A stretch of DNA of 64,000 nucleotides from Maribacter aestuarii (GTDB lineage Bacteria; Bacteroidota; Bacteroidia; Flavobacteriales; Flavobacteriaceae), in the NCBI RefSeq assembly GCF_027474845.2, contig NZ_CP107031.2, positions 2,246,501 to 2,310,500 of the forward strand. Direction: 5' to 3'. The notes beneath the pieces are model-generated. The model saw nothing but the letters and a program-made list of their open reading frames with translations. It was not told where the DNA came from and made no database searches. A program made the position numbers and the translations under genes. Numbering within the stretch: the first letter of the stretch is position 1; the number at the start of each line of letters is the position of its first letter. Positions 35,353 through 44,587 of this stretch are shown piece after piece.

Positions 35353-35572
35353 GGCGATTTCCTATTGGATAGTCCTCATAGAAATCTTCGAAAGTCTTTG
35401 ACGTTTTGTAATCATCCGTAAGCACTTTGTATACCATGACAACTATGAATATTTGACCAAGTACCGTGGCATAGAACACCCAGTTGAAAGGGAAGTTCAT
35501 GGTGACCATGATAACTACCGTAAGTAGTAAAAGGCTTGTAATAACGACCCAAAGTAATCCGCTATTTTTCAT
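35345..35572 (-). CDS. Small two-segment membrane protein, unknown
   Basis: 75 residues with two membrane segments (about 7-27 and 31-50) and a polar tail TDDYKTSKTFEDFYEDYPIGN. No family recognised. Its last codons overlap the end of the convergent usp gene by 8 bases. Location next to the Fnr block is suggestive but no Fnr-type box precedes it. Confidence 0.68.
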   Translation of the reverse strand: MKNSGLLWVVITSLLLLTVVIMVTMNFPFNWVFYATVLGQIFIVVMVYKVLTDDYKTSKTFEDFYEDYPIGNRPN

Positions 35573-35634
35573 TTTTATTTTAAAATTACCTGAAATAGGT
35601 AGAAGTGGCAGTTAAGAAAGTTGTAAAATCTCAC

Positions 35635-36837
35635 TTAGAGATTTAGTGACCAAAATTTTTCTTCTTCGGGAATGTTACTTTTTCTTCCCAAATGAAGTGG
35701 GTTAAAACTCGCTTTCGCAAAGGAATACCAAATTGTAGAGGATAGTGCAGGGGCAATGTCCGCATGGTCCCATAATAGATTATGGCCATAGGTTGTTCCG
35801 TGATTGGTGGTGTATGGAATGCCCTTTGCTTCATTAATTGTGCTACTATCAATAAATGTTTTCTCTAAATCTAGCATCAGTTGATCGGATAGGTCAAATC
35901 TTCCAATACTAGAAAAGGCTACGGCCATTTGCGCCGTGCCCTCTAACCATACTACATCTTTGTCGTCGTCAAAGCAATATCCGGAAATTTCCTCTCCGGT
36001 AATTGTATTTTCTTGACTGTTAAGATATCTGTTGGCCTGGAATAGAACATCATCGGGCATGTCACTAAATACGCCACTACTCAGGGGATGTAAGTCCATT
36101 GCATAGGCGTATTCCGGATTTTCTGGCCAAGCCATTAAAATTCCAAGTGTATTATCCCAACGTTGCGTTTCTAAAAACCTTAGGATGCCGGAGTGAAAAT
36201 CATCAAAACCCTTGACCGCATTAAAGGCCATAAGCATACCTTCGGTTACTTTGGGAATTTCACTTCCATCACTATTTATACCTCCTCTTACACCACCATC
36301 TTCATCCTGCATGGAGCGTAGCCAATCCTCCAGGGCATTGGCAAGAACTATGTATTTAGTAGACTGATACTTTGCCTCATAATGGTTTAAAGCTATTAAC
36401 AGCCAAGCGTTATCGCCCATCCAAGTACGTTCTCCTTCTTCTCCCTTGGCATTCCTAGACTGATAAAAACCACCATTTTTTATAAGTTCATCTTCTTTTT
36501 TACCGTCATAAAAATCAAATATGCGTTCCGCTCTTACCGGATTATCTTCCTGAATGAAAAGAATGGCCGCTAGGGCATTATCATATAACGAAACGAAATC
36601 TGTGTTCTCCACACTTTCCAAGAGTCCGGAGGATTGCTGCATTTTAAAAACCCAATTATGATAGGATTCGATGGATGCGTCCGTCTCGCCATCCGTGTCC
36701 GACTTTTCCTGTATTTCCTCATCCAAGACTACCACAAAGTCTTCTTGAAGCACTATATCATCTTTTTGACATGAAGCAAATAGCGCGAAAAATAGTACTA
36801 AGAGGTAATAGGAATATGGAATGCGTAGGTAGGTCAT
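35635..36837 (-). CDS. Lipoprotein with six-hairpin (alpha/alpha-toroid) fold, probable glycosidase-like
   Basis: 400 residues from the ATG at 36837; a TTG seven codons upstream is less likely because the ATG places the lipoprotein Cys23 (ALFASC) correctly. The mature part is helix-rich with recurring W/Y/GD patterns: RTWMGDNAWLLIALNHYEAKY, LRSMQDEDGGVRGG, VTEGMLMAFNAVKGFDDF, DVVWLEGTAQMAVAF, NHGTTYGHNLLWDHADIAPALSSTIWYSFA. This resembles six-hairpin glycosidases and related surface proteins. No family number can be assigned by eye. It appears monocistronic. Confidence 0.72.
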   Translation of the reverse strand: MTYLRIPYSYYLLVLFFALFASCQKDDIVLQEDFVVVLDEEIQEKSDTDGETDASIESYHNWVFKMQQSSGLLESVENTDFVSLYDNALAAILFIQEDNPVRAERIFDFYDGKKEDELIKNGGFYQSRNAKGEEGERTWMGDNAWLLIALNHYEAKYQSTKYIVLANALEDWLRSMQDEDGGVRGGINSDGSEIPKVTEGMLMAFNAVKGFDDFHSGILRFLETQRWDNTLGILMAWPENPEYAYAMDLHPLSSGVFSDMPDDVLFQANRYLNSQENTITGEEISGYCFDDDKDVVWLEGTAQMAVAFSSIGRFDLSDQLMLDLEKTFIDSSTINEAKGIPYTTNHGTTYGHNLLWDHADIAPALSSTIWYSFAKASFNPLHLGRKSNIPEEEKFWSLNL

Positions 36838-37062
36838 TGGTGTTGGGTTTAACCCCAAATTACCATCTATAATTATCCTTTTAAAGGTGTTGCGGCCACT
36901 GGTACAGTTTATCGGTGAAAGACGGTGGTATTGCAGCTGAACTATGATAGTTGTAGTTGGTCTGATAAGGGATGAGGCCTAATTTTGCGCTTTATGGGGC
37001 AATAAGGCCATTTCGTCTATTAGAATTTGATGAGCTTTATTCTAACTTTTAAAAACCTTTCC
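36838..37062. other. Intergenic region upstream of a candidate small RNA
   Basis: About 225 bases with no open frame of note. A two-part hairpin is possible at 36976-37009 (GGCCT paired with AGGCC enclosing TTGC paired with GCAA) without a T-tract. The right end leads into the promoter of the candidate RNA. Confidence 0.4.
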
Positions 37063-37070
37063 TATCTTTG
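37063..37070 (+). promoter_or_regulatory. -7 element (TATCTTTG) of a candidate small RNA
   Basis: TATCTTTG fully matches TAnnTTTG; the -33 part is not distinct. No protein gene lies downstream on this strand before the terminator at 37145-37175. Confidence 0.6.
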
Positions 37071-37175
37071 CGGGGTTGTGTTGTGTCTCAAACATCGTTT
37101 TGAGGCAACTAGTGTGAATCGATATTACATCGGTTTTACCAATGAAAGGCTTTCCACTAAGGGAGGCTTTTTTTG
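37071..37175 (+). ncRNA. Candidate structured small RNA, family not recognised
   Basis: About 105 nt between a -7 element and an intrinsic terminator, on the strand opposite to both flanking genes. Three stem-loops can be drawn: TGTCTCAAA-catcgt-TTTGAGGCA (37084-37107, 9 bp with one G-U), AATCGAT-attac-ATCGGTT (37117-37135, 7 bp with one G-U), and the terminator (37145-37175). The segments between are short. It does not show the conserved loops of the signal-recognition-particle RNA, tmRNA, RNase P or 6S RNA that I know. Exact 5' end is inferred from the -7 element. Confidence 0.62.
37145..37175 (+). terminator. Intrinsic terminator of the candidate small RNA
   Basis: GCTTTCC pairs with GGGAGGC (two G-U pairs) around ACTAA, extended by A-T pairs, and is followed by a run of T. 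It points rightwards, away from any upstream protein gene on this strand. Confidence 0.75.
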
Positions 37176-37200
37176 TATTTAGGTGTGTGGGGAGCTAAGA

Positions 37201-38157
37201 CTAGACAGAATGCAGCACATAGTGGACCAACGAAGCTGCCAATCTAGCGGTTTGGTAATCCACGTCAAAATCTGGATTCATTTCCGCAATGTCCAGCGCA
37301 CATAACTTACCGGAACCGGTAATAGTTTTAAGCGATTCCAAAACAACATCCGGGGTAAAACCCATGGGAGAGGGGGCACTTACCCCAGGAGCGTATGCGG
37401 ACGAAAACCCATCGAGATCTATCGTAACATAGACCGCATCCACATTTTGAATAAAAGCATTGATCCAAGCATTGATTTCGTTATGGAATTCTATCCTAAA
37501 AGTATCCCTAAGAATATATTTCACCTCCAATTCCTTAGCTGTTTCAAAAAGATTCCGGTCATTGGCATCGTTCCGTATTCCAAGACATAGGTAATGAAAA
37601 GGAGTGTTGGAACCTTTGCAATCTTGTGCGATTTGATAAAAGGGTGTTCCGGAATTACTGCCATTTTCGTCGGAACGTAAATCAAAATGAGCATCAAAAT
37701 TGATTATTCCTATCGTCTTTGCGTTCCCCAAATGGTTTCTTAGGCCATTGTACGTACCGTAAGCGATATCGTGTCCACCTCCGAGAATAATGGGAAAAGA
37801 CTTATTAGCTAAAATTTCGCTTATTTTTTCGGTAAGTTTTGCCTGTGTGTTCTCAAGATTGAAATCGTTACAATTAATAGTTCCTTCGTCCCATATTATG
37901 GTGCCGTCCATAAGATGATTTGGGAGCTTGCCCAACTGCTTTCGTATGGCATCCGGTCCTTGATCGGTTCCCGTACGTCCATGGTTTCTTTTCACGCCTT
38001 CTTCGCAAGAATAGCCTAGTATGGAAATATTTTTTTCAGAATTACGATGAACTAGTTCCTGTATGGGTTTACATATAATCTTCTCGTGCAAGTAGAGTTG
38101 CTGATCGGATTTCCTCCCTTGATATATATCAGGTGGCGTTTCTTGATATTGGGCCAT
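37201..38157 (-). CDS. hutG: Formimidoylglutamase
   Basis: 318 residues, ureohydrolase (arginase) fold. Manganese motifs are visible: GGGHDIAYG, NFDAHFDLR and TIDLDGFSSAYAPG. It hydrolyses N-formimidoyl-glutamate to glutamate and formamide, the final step of the four-enzyme histidine pathway. It follows hutU after 5 bases and is the last gene of the leftward hutHIUG operon. Confidence 0.93.
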   Translation of the reverse strand: MAQYQETPPDIYQGRKSDQQLYLHEKIICKPIQELVHRNSEKNISILGYSCEEGVKRNHGRTGTDQGPDAIRKQLGKLPNHLMDGTIIWDEGTINCNDFNLENTQAKLTEKISEILANKSFPIILGGGHDIAYGTYNGLRNHLGNAKTIGIINFDAHFDLRSDENGSNSGTPFYQIAQDCKGSNTPFHYLCLGIRNDANDRNLFETAKELEVKYILRDTFRIEFHNEINAWINAFIQNVDAVYVTIDLDGFSSAYAPGVSAPSPMGFTPDVVLESLKTITGSGKLCALDIAEMNPDFDVDYQTARLAASLVHYVLHSV

Positions 38158-38162
38158 TGATT

Positions 38163-40163
38163 TTAAAATAACTGGTCTAACAATTCATCTTCCACTAAGT
38201 TAGGCAAAGTTACTTTTAGTTCCGGTGTTCTGTTCATTTCCCGTTGAATAGCGAAAAGTGCTTCTTTATTCCTGGCCCAGCTTCTGCGAGAAATCCCATT
38301 GTTTACATCATAGAACAACATATTTTTTAATTTTCGGGAAGCATCTTCCGAGCCGTCCAGCACCATTCCAAAACCTCCATTGATTACTTCTCCCCAACCT
38401 ACACCACCTCCATTATGGATGGATACCCAAGTTGCTCCTCTAAAGCTGTCACCAATGACGTTATGAATGGCCATGTCCGCCGTAAATTTACTACCATCAT
38501 AAATATTACTGGTCTCCCGGTAAGGTGAATCCGTGCCACTCACATCGTGATGATCCCTTCCCAATACAATAGGTGCGGAAATTTCCCCTGATTTAATAGC
38601 TTGGTTAAAGGCTTCGGCAATTTTAGCCCGTCCTTCGGCATCGGCGTATAAAATTCTAGCTTGCGAACCTACCACCAATTTATTCTGTTCGGCTTCTTCG
38701 ATCCATTTGATGTTGTCCTGCATTTGTTGTTGTATTTCTACAGGGGCGGCGCTTTTAATTTCCTCCATAACCTTTAGCGCAATGGTATCCGTCGTTCGTA
38801 AATCTTCAGGATTGCCAGAGGTACAAACCCAACGGAAAGGTCCGAAACCGTAATCAAAACACATGGGCCCCAAAATATCCTGTACGTAAGACGGATATTT
38901 AAAATCGATATTGTTTTCAGCCATTACATCTGCCCCTGCACGTGAAGCTTCCAGTAAGAAGGCATTGCCATAATCAAAAAAGTAAGTGCCTTTGGCCGTA
39001 TGCAATTCAATAGCTCTCGCATGTCTACGTAAAGACTCTTGAACTTTCACTTTAAAAGTGCTAGGATCATTCCTCATCATTTCGTTAGCGTCCTCAAAAC
39101 TCAATCCGACCGGATAATAACCTCCAGCCCACGGATTGTGTAGAGAGGTCTGGTCAGAACCTAAATGAATGAATATATCCTCTTCAGCGAATTTTTCCCA
39201 GACGTCCACTACATTTCCAATATAGGCCAAAGAAACTATTTCTTTTTGTTCAATAGCTTTTTTGGAACGCTGAACCAAATCACCTATGTCTTCAATCAAT
39301 TCATCTACCCAACCCTGTTCATTTCTTTTATTGGCCGCTACAGGGTTTACCTCTGCACATACGGTGATACATCCTGCGATGTTTCCTGCTTTTGGTTGTG
39401 CGCCACTCATTCCTCCCAATCCGGCGGTAAGGAATATTTTTCCAGCCGAATTTTCATCACTTTTCAATACTTTTCTAAAGGCATTCATTACGGTAATGGC
39501 CGTGCCGTGTACGATACCCTGAGGACCAATGTACATGTAGGAGCCTGCGGTCATTTGACCATATTGGGTAACTCCCAAGGCATTATATTTTTCCCAGTCG
39601 TCCGGTTGGGAATAGTTGGGTATCACCATCCCGTTCGTGACCACCACACGGGGTGCTTCTTTTGAAGATGGAAATAGTCCCATGGGGTGACCAGAATAGA
39701 TATGTAGGGTCTGTTCTTCGGTCATGGTAGCTAAATACTGCATGCACAACAGGTATTGTGCCCAATTTTGGAAAACTGCTCCATTGCCGCCGTAGGTTAT
39801 CAATTCTTCTGGATGTTGGGCAACGTCAGGATCCAAGTTATTTTGAATCATCAACATTATTGCCGCTGCTTGTTGTGTTTCAGCAGGATAGGAATCAATT
39901 GGTCTCGCATACATCCTATATTTAGGCATAAATCGATACATATAAATCCGTCCATAAAGTTTCAACTCCGATGCGAATTCTTTGGACAACTCCTTATGCC
40001 AATCTTTTGGAAAATAGCGCAGGGCATTTCGTATAGCCAGTTTCTTTTCCGATACCGATAGGATGTCCTTTCGGTTTGGCGCGTGACTTATTTCTGTGGA
40101 CCGTTCCCTCTTTACGGGTAATTCTGATAGGATACCTTGAAGTATTTCCGCTTTAAAATCCAT
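38163..40163 (-). CDS. hutU: Urocanate hydratase
   Basis: 666 residues, the longer form usual in Bacteroidota (Pseudomonas HutU is about 560). Features: TYGGNGAVFQNWAQYL near residue 125, the NAD-binding stretch FLTAGLGGMSGAQPKA, DQTSLHNPWAGGYYP, the active-site region PMCFDYGFGPFRWVCTSG, and GRDHHDVSGTDSPYRET. It converts urocanate to imidazolone propionate using tightly bound NAD. Located between hutI (53-base gap) and hutG (5-base gap). Confidence 0.95.
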   Translation of the reverse strand: MDFKAEILQGILSELPVKRERSTEISHAPNRKDILSVSEKKLAIRNALRYFPKDWHKELSKEFASELKLYGRIYMYRFMPKYRMYARPIDSYPAETQQAAAIMLMIQNNLDPDVAQHPEELITYGGNGAVFQNWAQYLLCMQYLATMTEEQTLHIYSGHPMGLFPSSKEAPRVVVTNGMVIPNYSQPDDWEKYNALGVTQYGQMTAGSYMYIGPQGIVHGTAITVMNAFRKVLKSDENSAGKIFLTAGLGGMSGAQPKAGNIAGCITVCAEVNPVAANKRNEQGWVDELIEDIGDLVQRSKKAIEQKEIVSLAYIGNVVDVWEKFAEEDIFIHLGSDQTSLHNPWAGGYYPVGLSFEDANEMMRNDPSTFKVKVQESLRRHARAIELHTAKGTYFFDYGNAFLLEASRAGADVMAENNIDFKYPSYVQDILGPMCFDYGFGPFRWVCTSGNPEDLRTTDTIALKVMEEIKSAAPVEIQQQMQDNIKWIEEAEQNKLVVGSQARILYADAEGRAKIAEAFNQAIKSGEISAPIVLGRDHHDVSGTDSPYRETSNIYDGSKFTADMAIHNVIGDSFRGATWVSIHNGGGVGWGEVINGGFGMVLDGSEDASRKLKNMLFYDVNNGISRRSWARNKEALFAIQREMNRTPELKVTLPNLVEDELLDQLF

Positions 40164-40216
40164 TTTACGATATCTTATTTAATATTTGCGCTATTAGCAT
40201 TAAGACCTGTTAGCAG

Positions 40217-41464
40217 CTAACTGTGTTTATTGTAAACCAGCTCTCCGTTTTTCCAAACCATGCATGGTTTCAGGTTTCCTTGATTGTATAAAATCTCTTG
40301 GTAATTGCCGGTATGGAACAGACTGAAGTCGGCCAAAAGTCCTTTGTCCAATTTACCCCTATCATTTAACTTGAGCACAGCGGCCGCTCTAAAGGTTATT
40401 CCCGCTAAAACTTCCGCATTGGATAATTTTTCAAATGCGCCCAAAATAGCCGCTTGGGTCAGGAGGTCTCCCATAGGGGCGGAACCGGGATTGTGATCGC
40501 TGGCAATGGCCAAGGCCCCACCGGCATCCAGTAATTTGCGGGCGGGCGTAAAAGCACAGCCCAGTCCCAGGGAGGCCCCCGGTAATGCTGTAGCTATAAC
40601 ATCGCTTTTGGCCAAAAGAGCGATTTCGCTATCGGTACTTGCTTCTAAATGGTCTGCGCTGATAGCTCCAAAATCTACGGCCACTTTACTGCCGCCTGTT
40701 GAAAATTGGTCGGCGTGCACGGTAATATCGAAGCCCATCTCCTTCGCCTTTTTGAAGTAAGGTGCAATTTGCTTTGCGGAAAAAGCACTTTCTTCTATAA
40801 AAGCATCGACGCGATTCGTGAGCTTTTCACTCTTTAGAACTGGAAACAAATTTGTGCTTATTTCTTCCAAGTAATCCTCAGCACTCCCATTATAATCCCT
40901 AGGAACCATATGGGCGGCAAGACAGGTAGGAATCAAGTCAGAAGCAATGGTAGCGCCTGCCTTTTTAATGGCACGGAGCATCTTTAATTCTTCGTCTATG
41001 GAAAGGCCATAACCACTTTTAACCTCTAAAGTGGTGACTCCGTTCTTCAGGTGACGGGTGGCCAATTTGACCGTTTTTTTGACCAGTTCTTCTTCCTTAG
41101 CTTTTCTTGTTTGGGTTACGGTATCCCAAATGCCACCACCTGCCTTCGCAATTTCCAAATAGGTCTTGCCAGAATTTCGCATGGCATAATCCTTTGCACG
41201 GGACCCACCAAAACATATATGGGTGTGCGAATCAATAAATCCTGGTAAGCATACATGGTCGCCCTTTAGCTCATGCACGGAAGCACCCTCATTATTCTCG
41301 AACAAATCATGGAATTTTCCTATAGATTTTATCTTTTCATTTTCGACCAATATTCCTGCATCCGCGATAATTACGAGTTGCTCGTCGGAGATAGCCCCCT
41401 TAATCGGTATTCCGGTCAATGTGAGGAGCTGTTTAAAAGGGCCTATAAGTGTGTGTGAATTCAT
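40217..41464 (-). CDS. hutI: Imidazolonepropionase
   Basis: 415 residues from the ATG at 41464; an in-frame TTG at 41479 lies inside hutH and is unlikely. It is an amidohydrolase-fold metalloenzyme with the metal motif GFIDSHTHICFGGSR, the conserved TTLEVKSGYGLS, the metal His in ITVHADQFS, and ASDHNPGSAPMGDLL. It opens the imidazolone ring to N-formimidoyl-glutamate. The start lies one base beyond the hutH stop codon, indicating coupled translation. Confidence 0.95.
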   Translation of the reverse strand: MNSHTLIGPFKQLLTLTGIPIKGAISDEQLVIIADAGILVENEKIKSIGKFHDLFENNEGASVHELKGDHVCLPGFIDSHTHICFGGSRAKDYAMRNSGKTYLEIAKAGGGIWDTVTQTRKAKEEELVKKTVKLATRHLKNGVTTLEVKSGYGLSIDEELKMLRAIKKAGATIASDLIPTCLAAHMVPRDYNGSAEDYLEEISTNLFPVLKSEKLTNRVDAFIEESAFSAKQIAPYFKKAKEMGFDITVHADQFSTGGSKVAVDFGAISADHLEASTDSEIALLAKSDVIATALPGASLGLGCAFTPARKLLDAGGALAIASDHNPGSAPMGDLLTQAAILGAFEKLSNAEVLAGITFRAAAVLKLNDRGKLDKGLLADFSLFHTGNYQEILYNQGNLKPCMVWKNGELVYNKHS

Positions 41465-41465
41465 A

Positions 41466-43046
41466 TTAGTAGTTCTCAAAAATGTCCGAATATTTAGTCT
41501 TTAAAGCTATTCCTTTTTTAGAACTTATACCTTCAATAACTTTTATAATGGTCTTGTTTTGTATCATTTTTATGCCTTTTTGAATATCATCGGCAAATAC
41601 ACGGTCCTTATCCGCAAAGGCCACATGTTTTCGTAATTCTTTATGGATTTCATCCAAGAATATGCCAGATTTCATTGGTTTCCGAAACTCGAATGCCTGT
41701 CCGGCGGTTAAGAGTTCAATAGCCAATATTTTTTCAACATTGCCGATAACTTGCAATGCTTTTCTTGCTCCAATTGAACCCATACTGACGTGGTCTTCTT
41801 GCCCCAAAGAGGTAGGAATGCTATCTGCACTTGAGGGAAAACACAAGCCTTTATTTTCACTTGCCAAAGCTGCGGTAGTGTACTGTAAGATCATATAGCC
41901 CGAGTTAATTCCCGTGTCCTTCATCAATAATTTTGGAACGCCCGGGCTATTACCTTCCAAGGCCAAATATATTCTCCTATCGGATATATTTCCTACTTCC
42001 GAAGCTGCTAAACAGGCGTAGTCCAACGCCATTGCCAGAGGTTGTCCATGGAAATTTCCGCCACTTATCGTGAGCTCCTCATCTATGATAACGGGATTGT
42101 CCGTAACCGAATTTAATTCTACCTGCAATAATTCTTTTAGGTGTAACCAGGCATTACGAGACGCACCATGCACTTGTGGAATACATCGAAGGGAGTAGGG
42201 GTCCTGGACACGTTCACAATCAATATGGTCCTCCATAATTTCCGAGCCCTTAAGCAATCGCTTTACTCTTTTCGCCACGTGAACGTTGCCTTTAAAAGGC
42301 CTCAAGGCATGTAGTTCATTATAAAAAGGCTTTACAGAACCCTGCAGGCCTTCAATCATCATAGCACCTATGATATCCGCTTGAGACAGAACTGAGTGTA
42401 ATTTCTCTATCACTTTTACCGCATGAGCCGCTATGAATTGAGTCCCATTGATAAGTGCCAAGCCTTCTTTTGGGCCTAAGGTTAAAGATTCCAGACCGGT
42501 TTGTTCAAATAGCTCAGTAGTTGAAATTATTTTGTTTTTATAGTTCACTTGGCCAAGGCCGATTAAGGGAAGAAACAAATGTGAAAGAGGCGCTAAATCT
42601 CCTGAAGCACCTACGGAACCTTGAGAGGGCACTAAGGGTATGGCATCATTTTCTATGTGCCAAATTATTCTATCCAAAGTTTTTTCGGCAATTCCGGAGT
42701 AGCCTTTTGCTAGCGAATGGGCCTTCAGAATAAGCATCAGTTTTGCAATGTCATCCGAAATGGGATCACCGACACCTACACTGTGACTTTTAATGATGTT
42801 GGTTTGTAATATGCTAGTTTCAGATTTGGATATTTTGGTCGTGCATAACGGACCAAACCCTGTGTTGATCCCATATACGGGATGGTCTTTTTCCACTATG
42901 CTTTGAACAATTTCCCAAGAGGTGATTACTTTGTCCCGGGTAGCAGAGGACACTTTCAGCACAGTGTTTCCTTTGGCTATGTTCATAGCAATACCTGCGG
43001 TTAACCAATCCGCACCTAAATCGAATGTTTTGGGTTGTTCAGTCAT
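41466..43046 (-). CDS. hutH: Histidine ammonia-lyase
   Basis: 526 residues. The autocatalytic MIO prosthetic group forms from Ala147-Ser148-Gly149 in GSVGASGDLAPLSH; the Tyr loop VYGINTGFGPL lies near residue 57 and SVTDNPVI further on. It removes ammonia from histidine to give urocanate, the entry step of the pathway. First gene of the hutHIUG operon, divergent from a LysR gene. Confidence 0.96.
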   Translation of the reverse strand: MTEQPKTFDLGADWLTAGIAMNIAKGNTVLKVSSATRDKVITSWEIVQSIVEKDHPVYGINTGFGPLCTTKISKSETSILQTNIIKSHSVGVGDPISDDIAKLMLILKAHSLAKGYSGIAEKTLDRIIWHIENDAIPLVPSQGSVGASGDLAPLSHLFLPLIGLGQVNYKNKIISTTELFEQTGLESLTLGPKEGLALINGTQFIAAHAVKVIEKLHSVLSQADIIGAMMIEGLQGSVKPFYNELHALRPFKGNVHVAKRVKRLLKGSEIMEDHIDCERVQDPYSLRCIPQVHGASRNAWLHLKELLQVELNSVTDNPVIIDEELTISGGNFHGQPLAMALDYACLAASEVGNISDRRIYLALEGNSPGVPKLLMKDTGINSGYMILQYTTAALASENKGLCFPSSADSIPTSLGQEDHVSMGSIGARKALQVIGNVEKILAIELLTAGQAFEFRKPMKSGIFLDEIHKELRKHVAFADKDRVFADDIQKGIKMIQNKTIIKVIEGISSKKGIALKTKYSDIFENY

Positions 43047-43079
43047 GATTTTTTATATCCATAAAAATATTCATTAAGT

Positions 43080-43093
43080 TTGATAATTACCAA
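43080..43093. promoter_or_regulatory. Near-palindrome between hutH and the LysR gene
   Basis: TTGATAATTACCAA reads almost the same on both strands (12 of 14 positions symmetrical). It is 33 bases from hutH and 27 from the LysR start. It resembles the Fnr-type box in part (TGATAATTACCA) but has one mismatch and lacks the -7 element at 23 bases, so a LysR site is more likely. Confidence 0.45.
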
Positions 43094-43120
43094 TACTATT
43101 TTTATACATAATTAATAACT

Positions 43121-44017
43121 ATGAGTTCTCAGATTGAACTACGTCATCTTACGTATTTCTTGGCAGTATCGGAAGAATTACATTTTAGAAAGGCGGCGGA
43201 AAAGTTGTTCATTTCCCAACCGGGATTGAGTAGGCAGATAAAACAAATGGAGGAGATTTTGGGGGCAACATTGTTTGTAAGGAACAAAAAGAAAGTCACC
43301 CTAACACCCGCAGGCCATTATTTGAAAAGTCAGGCAGAGATTCTGTTTAAACAACTGAAAGAGACAAAGCGACAATTGCAGCTTATTGGAGAGGGAGATA
43401 CGGGGGAACTTCGCATCGGTTTTTTAGGTTCTGCCATGCAGCATGTCATTCCATCACTTCTACTGGATATTAAAGATAAGTATCCAAAAATAAGAACTTC
43501 CTTAGAAGAGCGCCCCAACGCTTTTCAGGTGGAAGCCGTTTTAAAGGATGAGCTTGATTTGGGCTTTGTACGTTTGGCACGTGTACCTGCCGGGTTACAT
43601 ATGGAAACGGTTTATGAGGATACTTTTTCATTGGTCTTACCGGAAAGTCATCCCTTGTCCGATGAAGAATTCAACGGGATGCAGCAATTTTCAGATGATA
43701 ATTTCATATTGTTCAGTCAAGAATACAGCCCGTTCTATTACCAAACGATAATGAGTATTTGTTCCGATGCCGGTTTTATTCCAAGAATATCGCATAAATC
43801 CGTTCATGCGCATACCATCTTTAAACTGGTGGAAAATAATTTGGGAATCGCCATTGTACCTACGGCACTGCAGCACGGATTCCAAATGCGCGTAAAATTT
43901 ATAGAACTAAAGAGACTGAAGCAGAAGGCTGTACTATCCGTGATATGGAAAAAGGAAAATGCCAATCCTGTGTTAAAAAATTGCATGGATTTACTTTTAG
44001 GTAGATCTTCAACTTAA
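43121..44017 (+). CDS. LysR-family regulator, probably of the hut operon
   Basis: 298 residues. The N-terminal winged helix carries IELRHLTYFLAVSEELHFRKAAEKLFISQPGLSRQIKQMEE, followed by the effector domain (about 90-290). It is divergent from hutH with 74 bases between, the classical LysR-target arrangement, so histidine or urocanate sensing is a fair inference. The usual hut regulators are HutC (GntR family) or anti-terminators in other phyla. Confidence 0.9.
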   Translation: MSSQIELRHLTYFLAVSEELHFRKAAEKLFISQPGLSRQIKQMEEILGATLFVRNKKKVTLTPAGHYLKSQAEILFKQLKETKRQLQLIGEGDTGELRIGFLGSAMQHVIPSLLLDIKDKYPKIRTSLEERPNAFQVEAVLKDELDLGFVRLARVPAGLHMETVYEDTFSLVLPESHPLSDEEFNGMQQFSDDNFILFSQEYSPFYYQTIMSICSDAGFIPRISHKSVHAHTIFKLVENNLGIAIVPTALQHGFQMRVKFIELKRLKQKAVLSVIWKKENANPVLKNCMDLLLGRSST

Positions 44018-44032
44018 CTAATAAAAAGCAGC

Positions 44033-44587
44033 ATGATTTTCGATTTAATTAAAAAAAGACGTTCTGTTTTTCCGGCGCAATACAATGATAAACCTATTGC
44101 AAAAACCGATATAGAAAAAATCTTGCAAGCAGCGAATTGGGCACCTAACCATAAGAAAACGGAGCCATGGCGATTTAAGGTGATACTTGGAGAAAAGAAA
44201 GCGGAATTGGGAGAGTTTTTGTCGAATACTTACATTGATATTACTCCCAAACCAAAACAGATGAAAGCCAAAAAACTCATAGAAAATCCAAAAAAGGCGG
44301 GAGCCGTTATCGCTATCTGTATGCAACGCGATCCTAAGGAAAGTATCCCGGAATGGGAAGAAGTCGCAGCCACGGCAATGGCCGTACAGAATATGTGGCT
44401 CTGTTGTACCGAAATGGGTATTGGTTGCTATTGGAGTTCCCCAGGACTTATTATGTATATGCAAGAATTTCTGGAAATGAACGAAGGTGAAAAGTGCCTC
44501 GGGTTTTTATATATGGGGTATTTTGATGGTGAACTTCCCGAACAAACAAGGAGTTCTATAACCGATAAGGTACAGTGGATGGATTAG
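44033..44587 (+). CDS. Nitroreductase-family FMN oxidoreductase
   Basis: 184 residues of the small nitroreductase fold. FMN contacts are visible in DLIKKRRSVFPAQY near the start, ILQAANWAPNHKKTEPWRF, and the C-terminal GIGCYWSSPGLIM and LGFLYMGYFDGELP. This YdjA-like group acts on nitro or quinone compounds with NAD(P)H; the physiological substrate is not known. It follows the LysR gene after 15 bases and may be co-transcribed. Its stop overlaps the next, convergent gene by 4 bases. Confidence 0.9.
   Translation: MIFDLIKKRRSVFPAQYNDKPIAKTDIEKILQAANWAPNHKKTEPWRFKVILGEKKAELGEFLSNTYIDITPKPKQMKAKKLIENPKKAGAVIAICMQRDPKESIPEWEEVAATAMAVQNMWLCCTEMGIGCYWSSPGLIMYMQEFLEMNEGEKCLGFLYMGYFDGELPEQTRSSITDKVQWMD

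Noticed and set aside
36976..37009. Hairpin GGCCT/AGGCC as a terminator or riboswitch
   Set aside because: Interrupted stem, no T-tract, no downstream gene on that strand other than the candidate RNA.
39165..39665. 166-codon frame opposite hutU
   Set aside because: Antisense shadow of a conserved enzyme; phenylalanine- and tyrosine-rich nonsense.
43081..43092. TGATAATTACCA as an Fnr-type box for hut
   Set aside because: One mismatch in the palindrome and no -7 element at 23 bases on either side.
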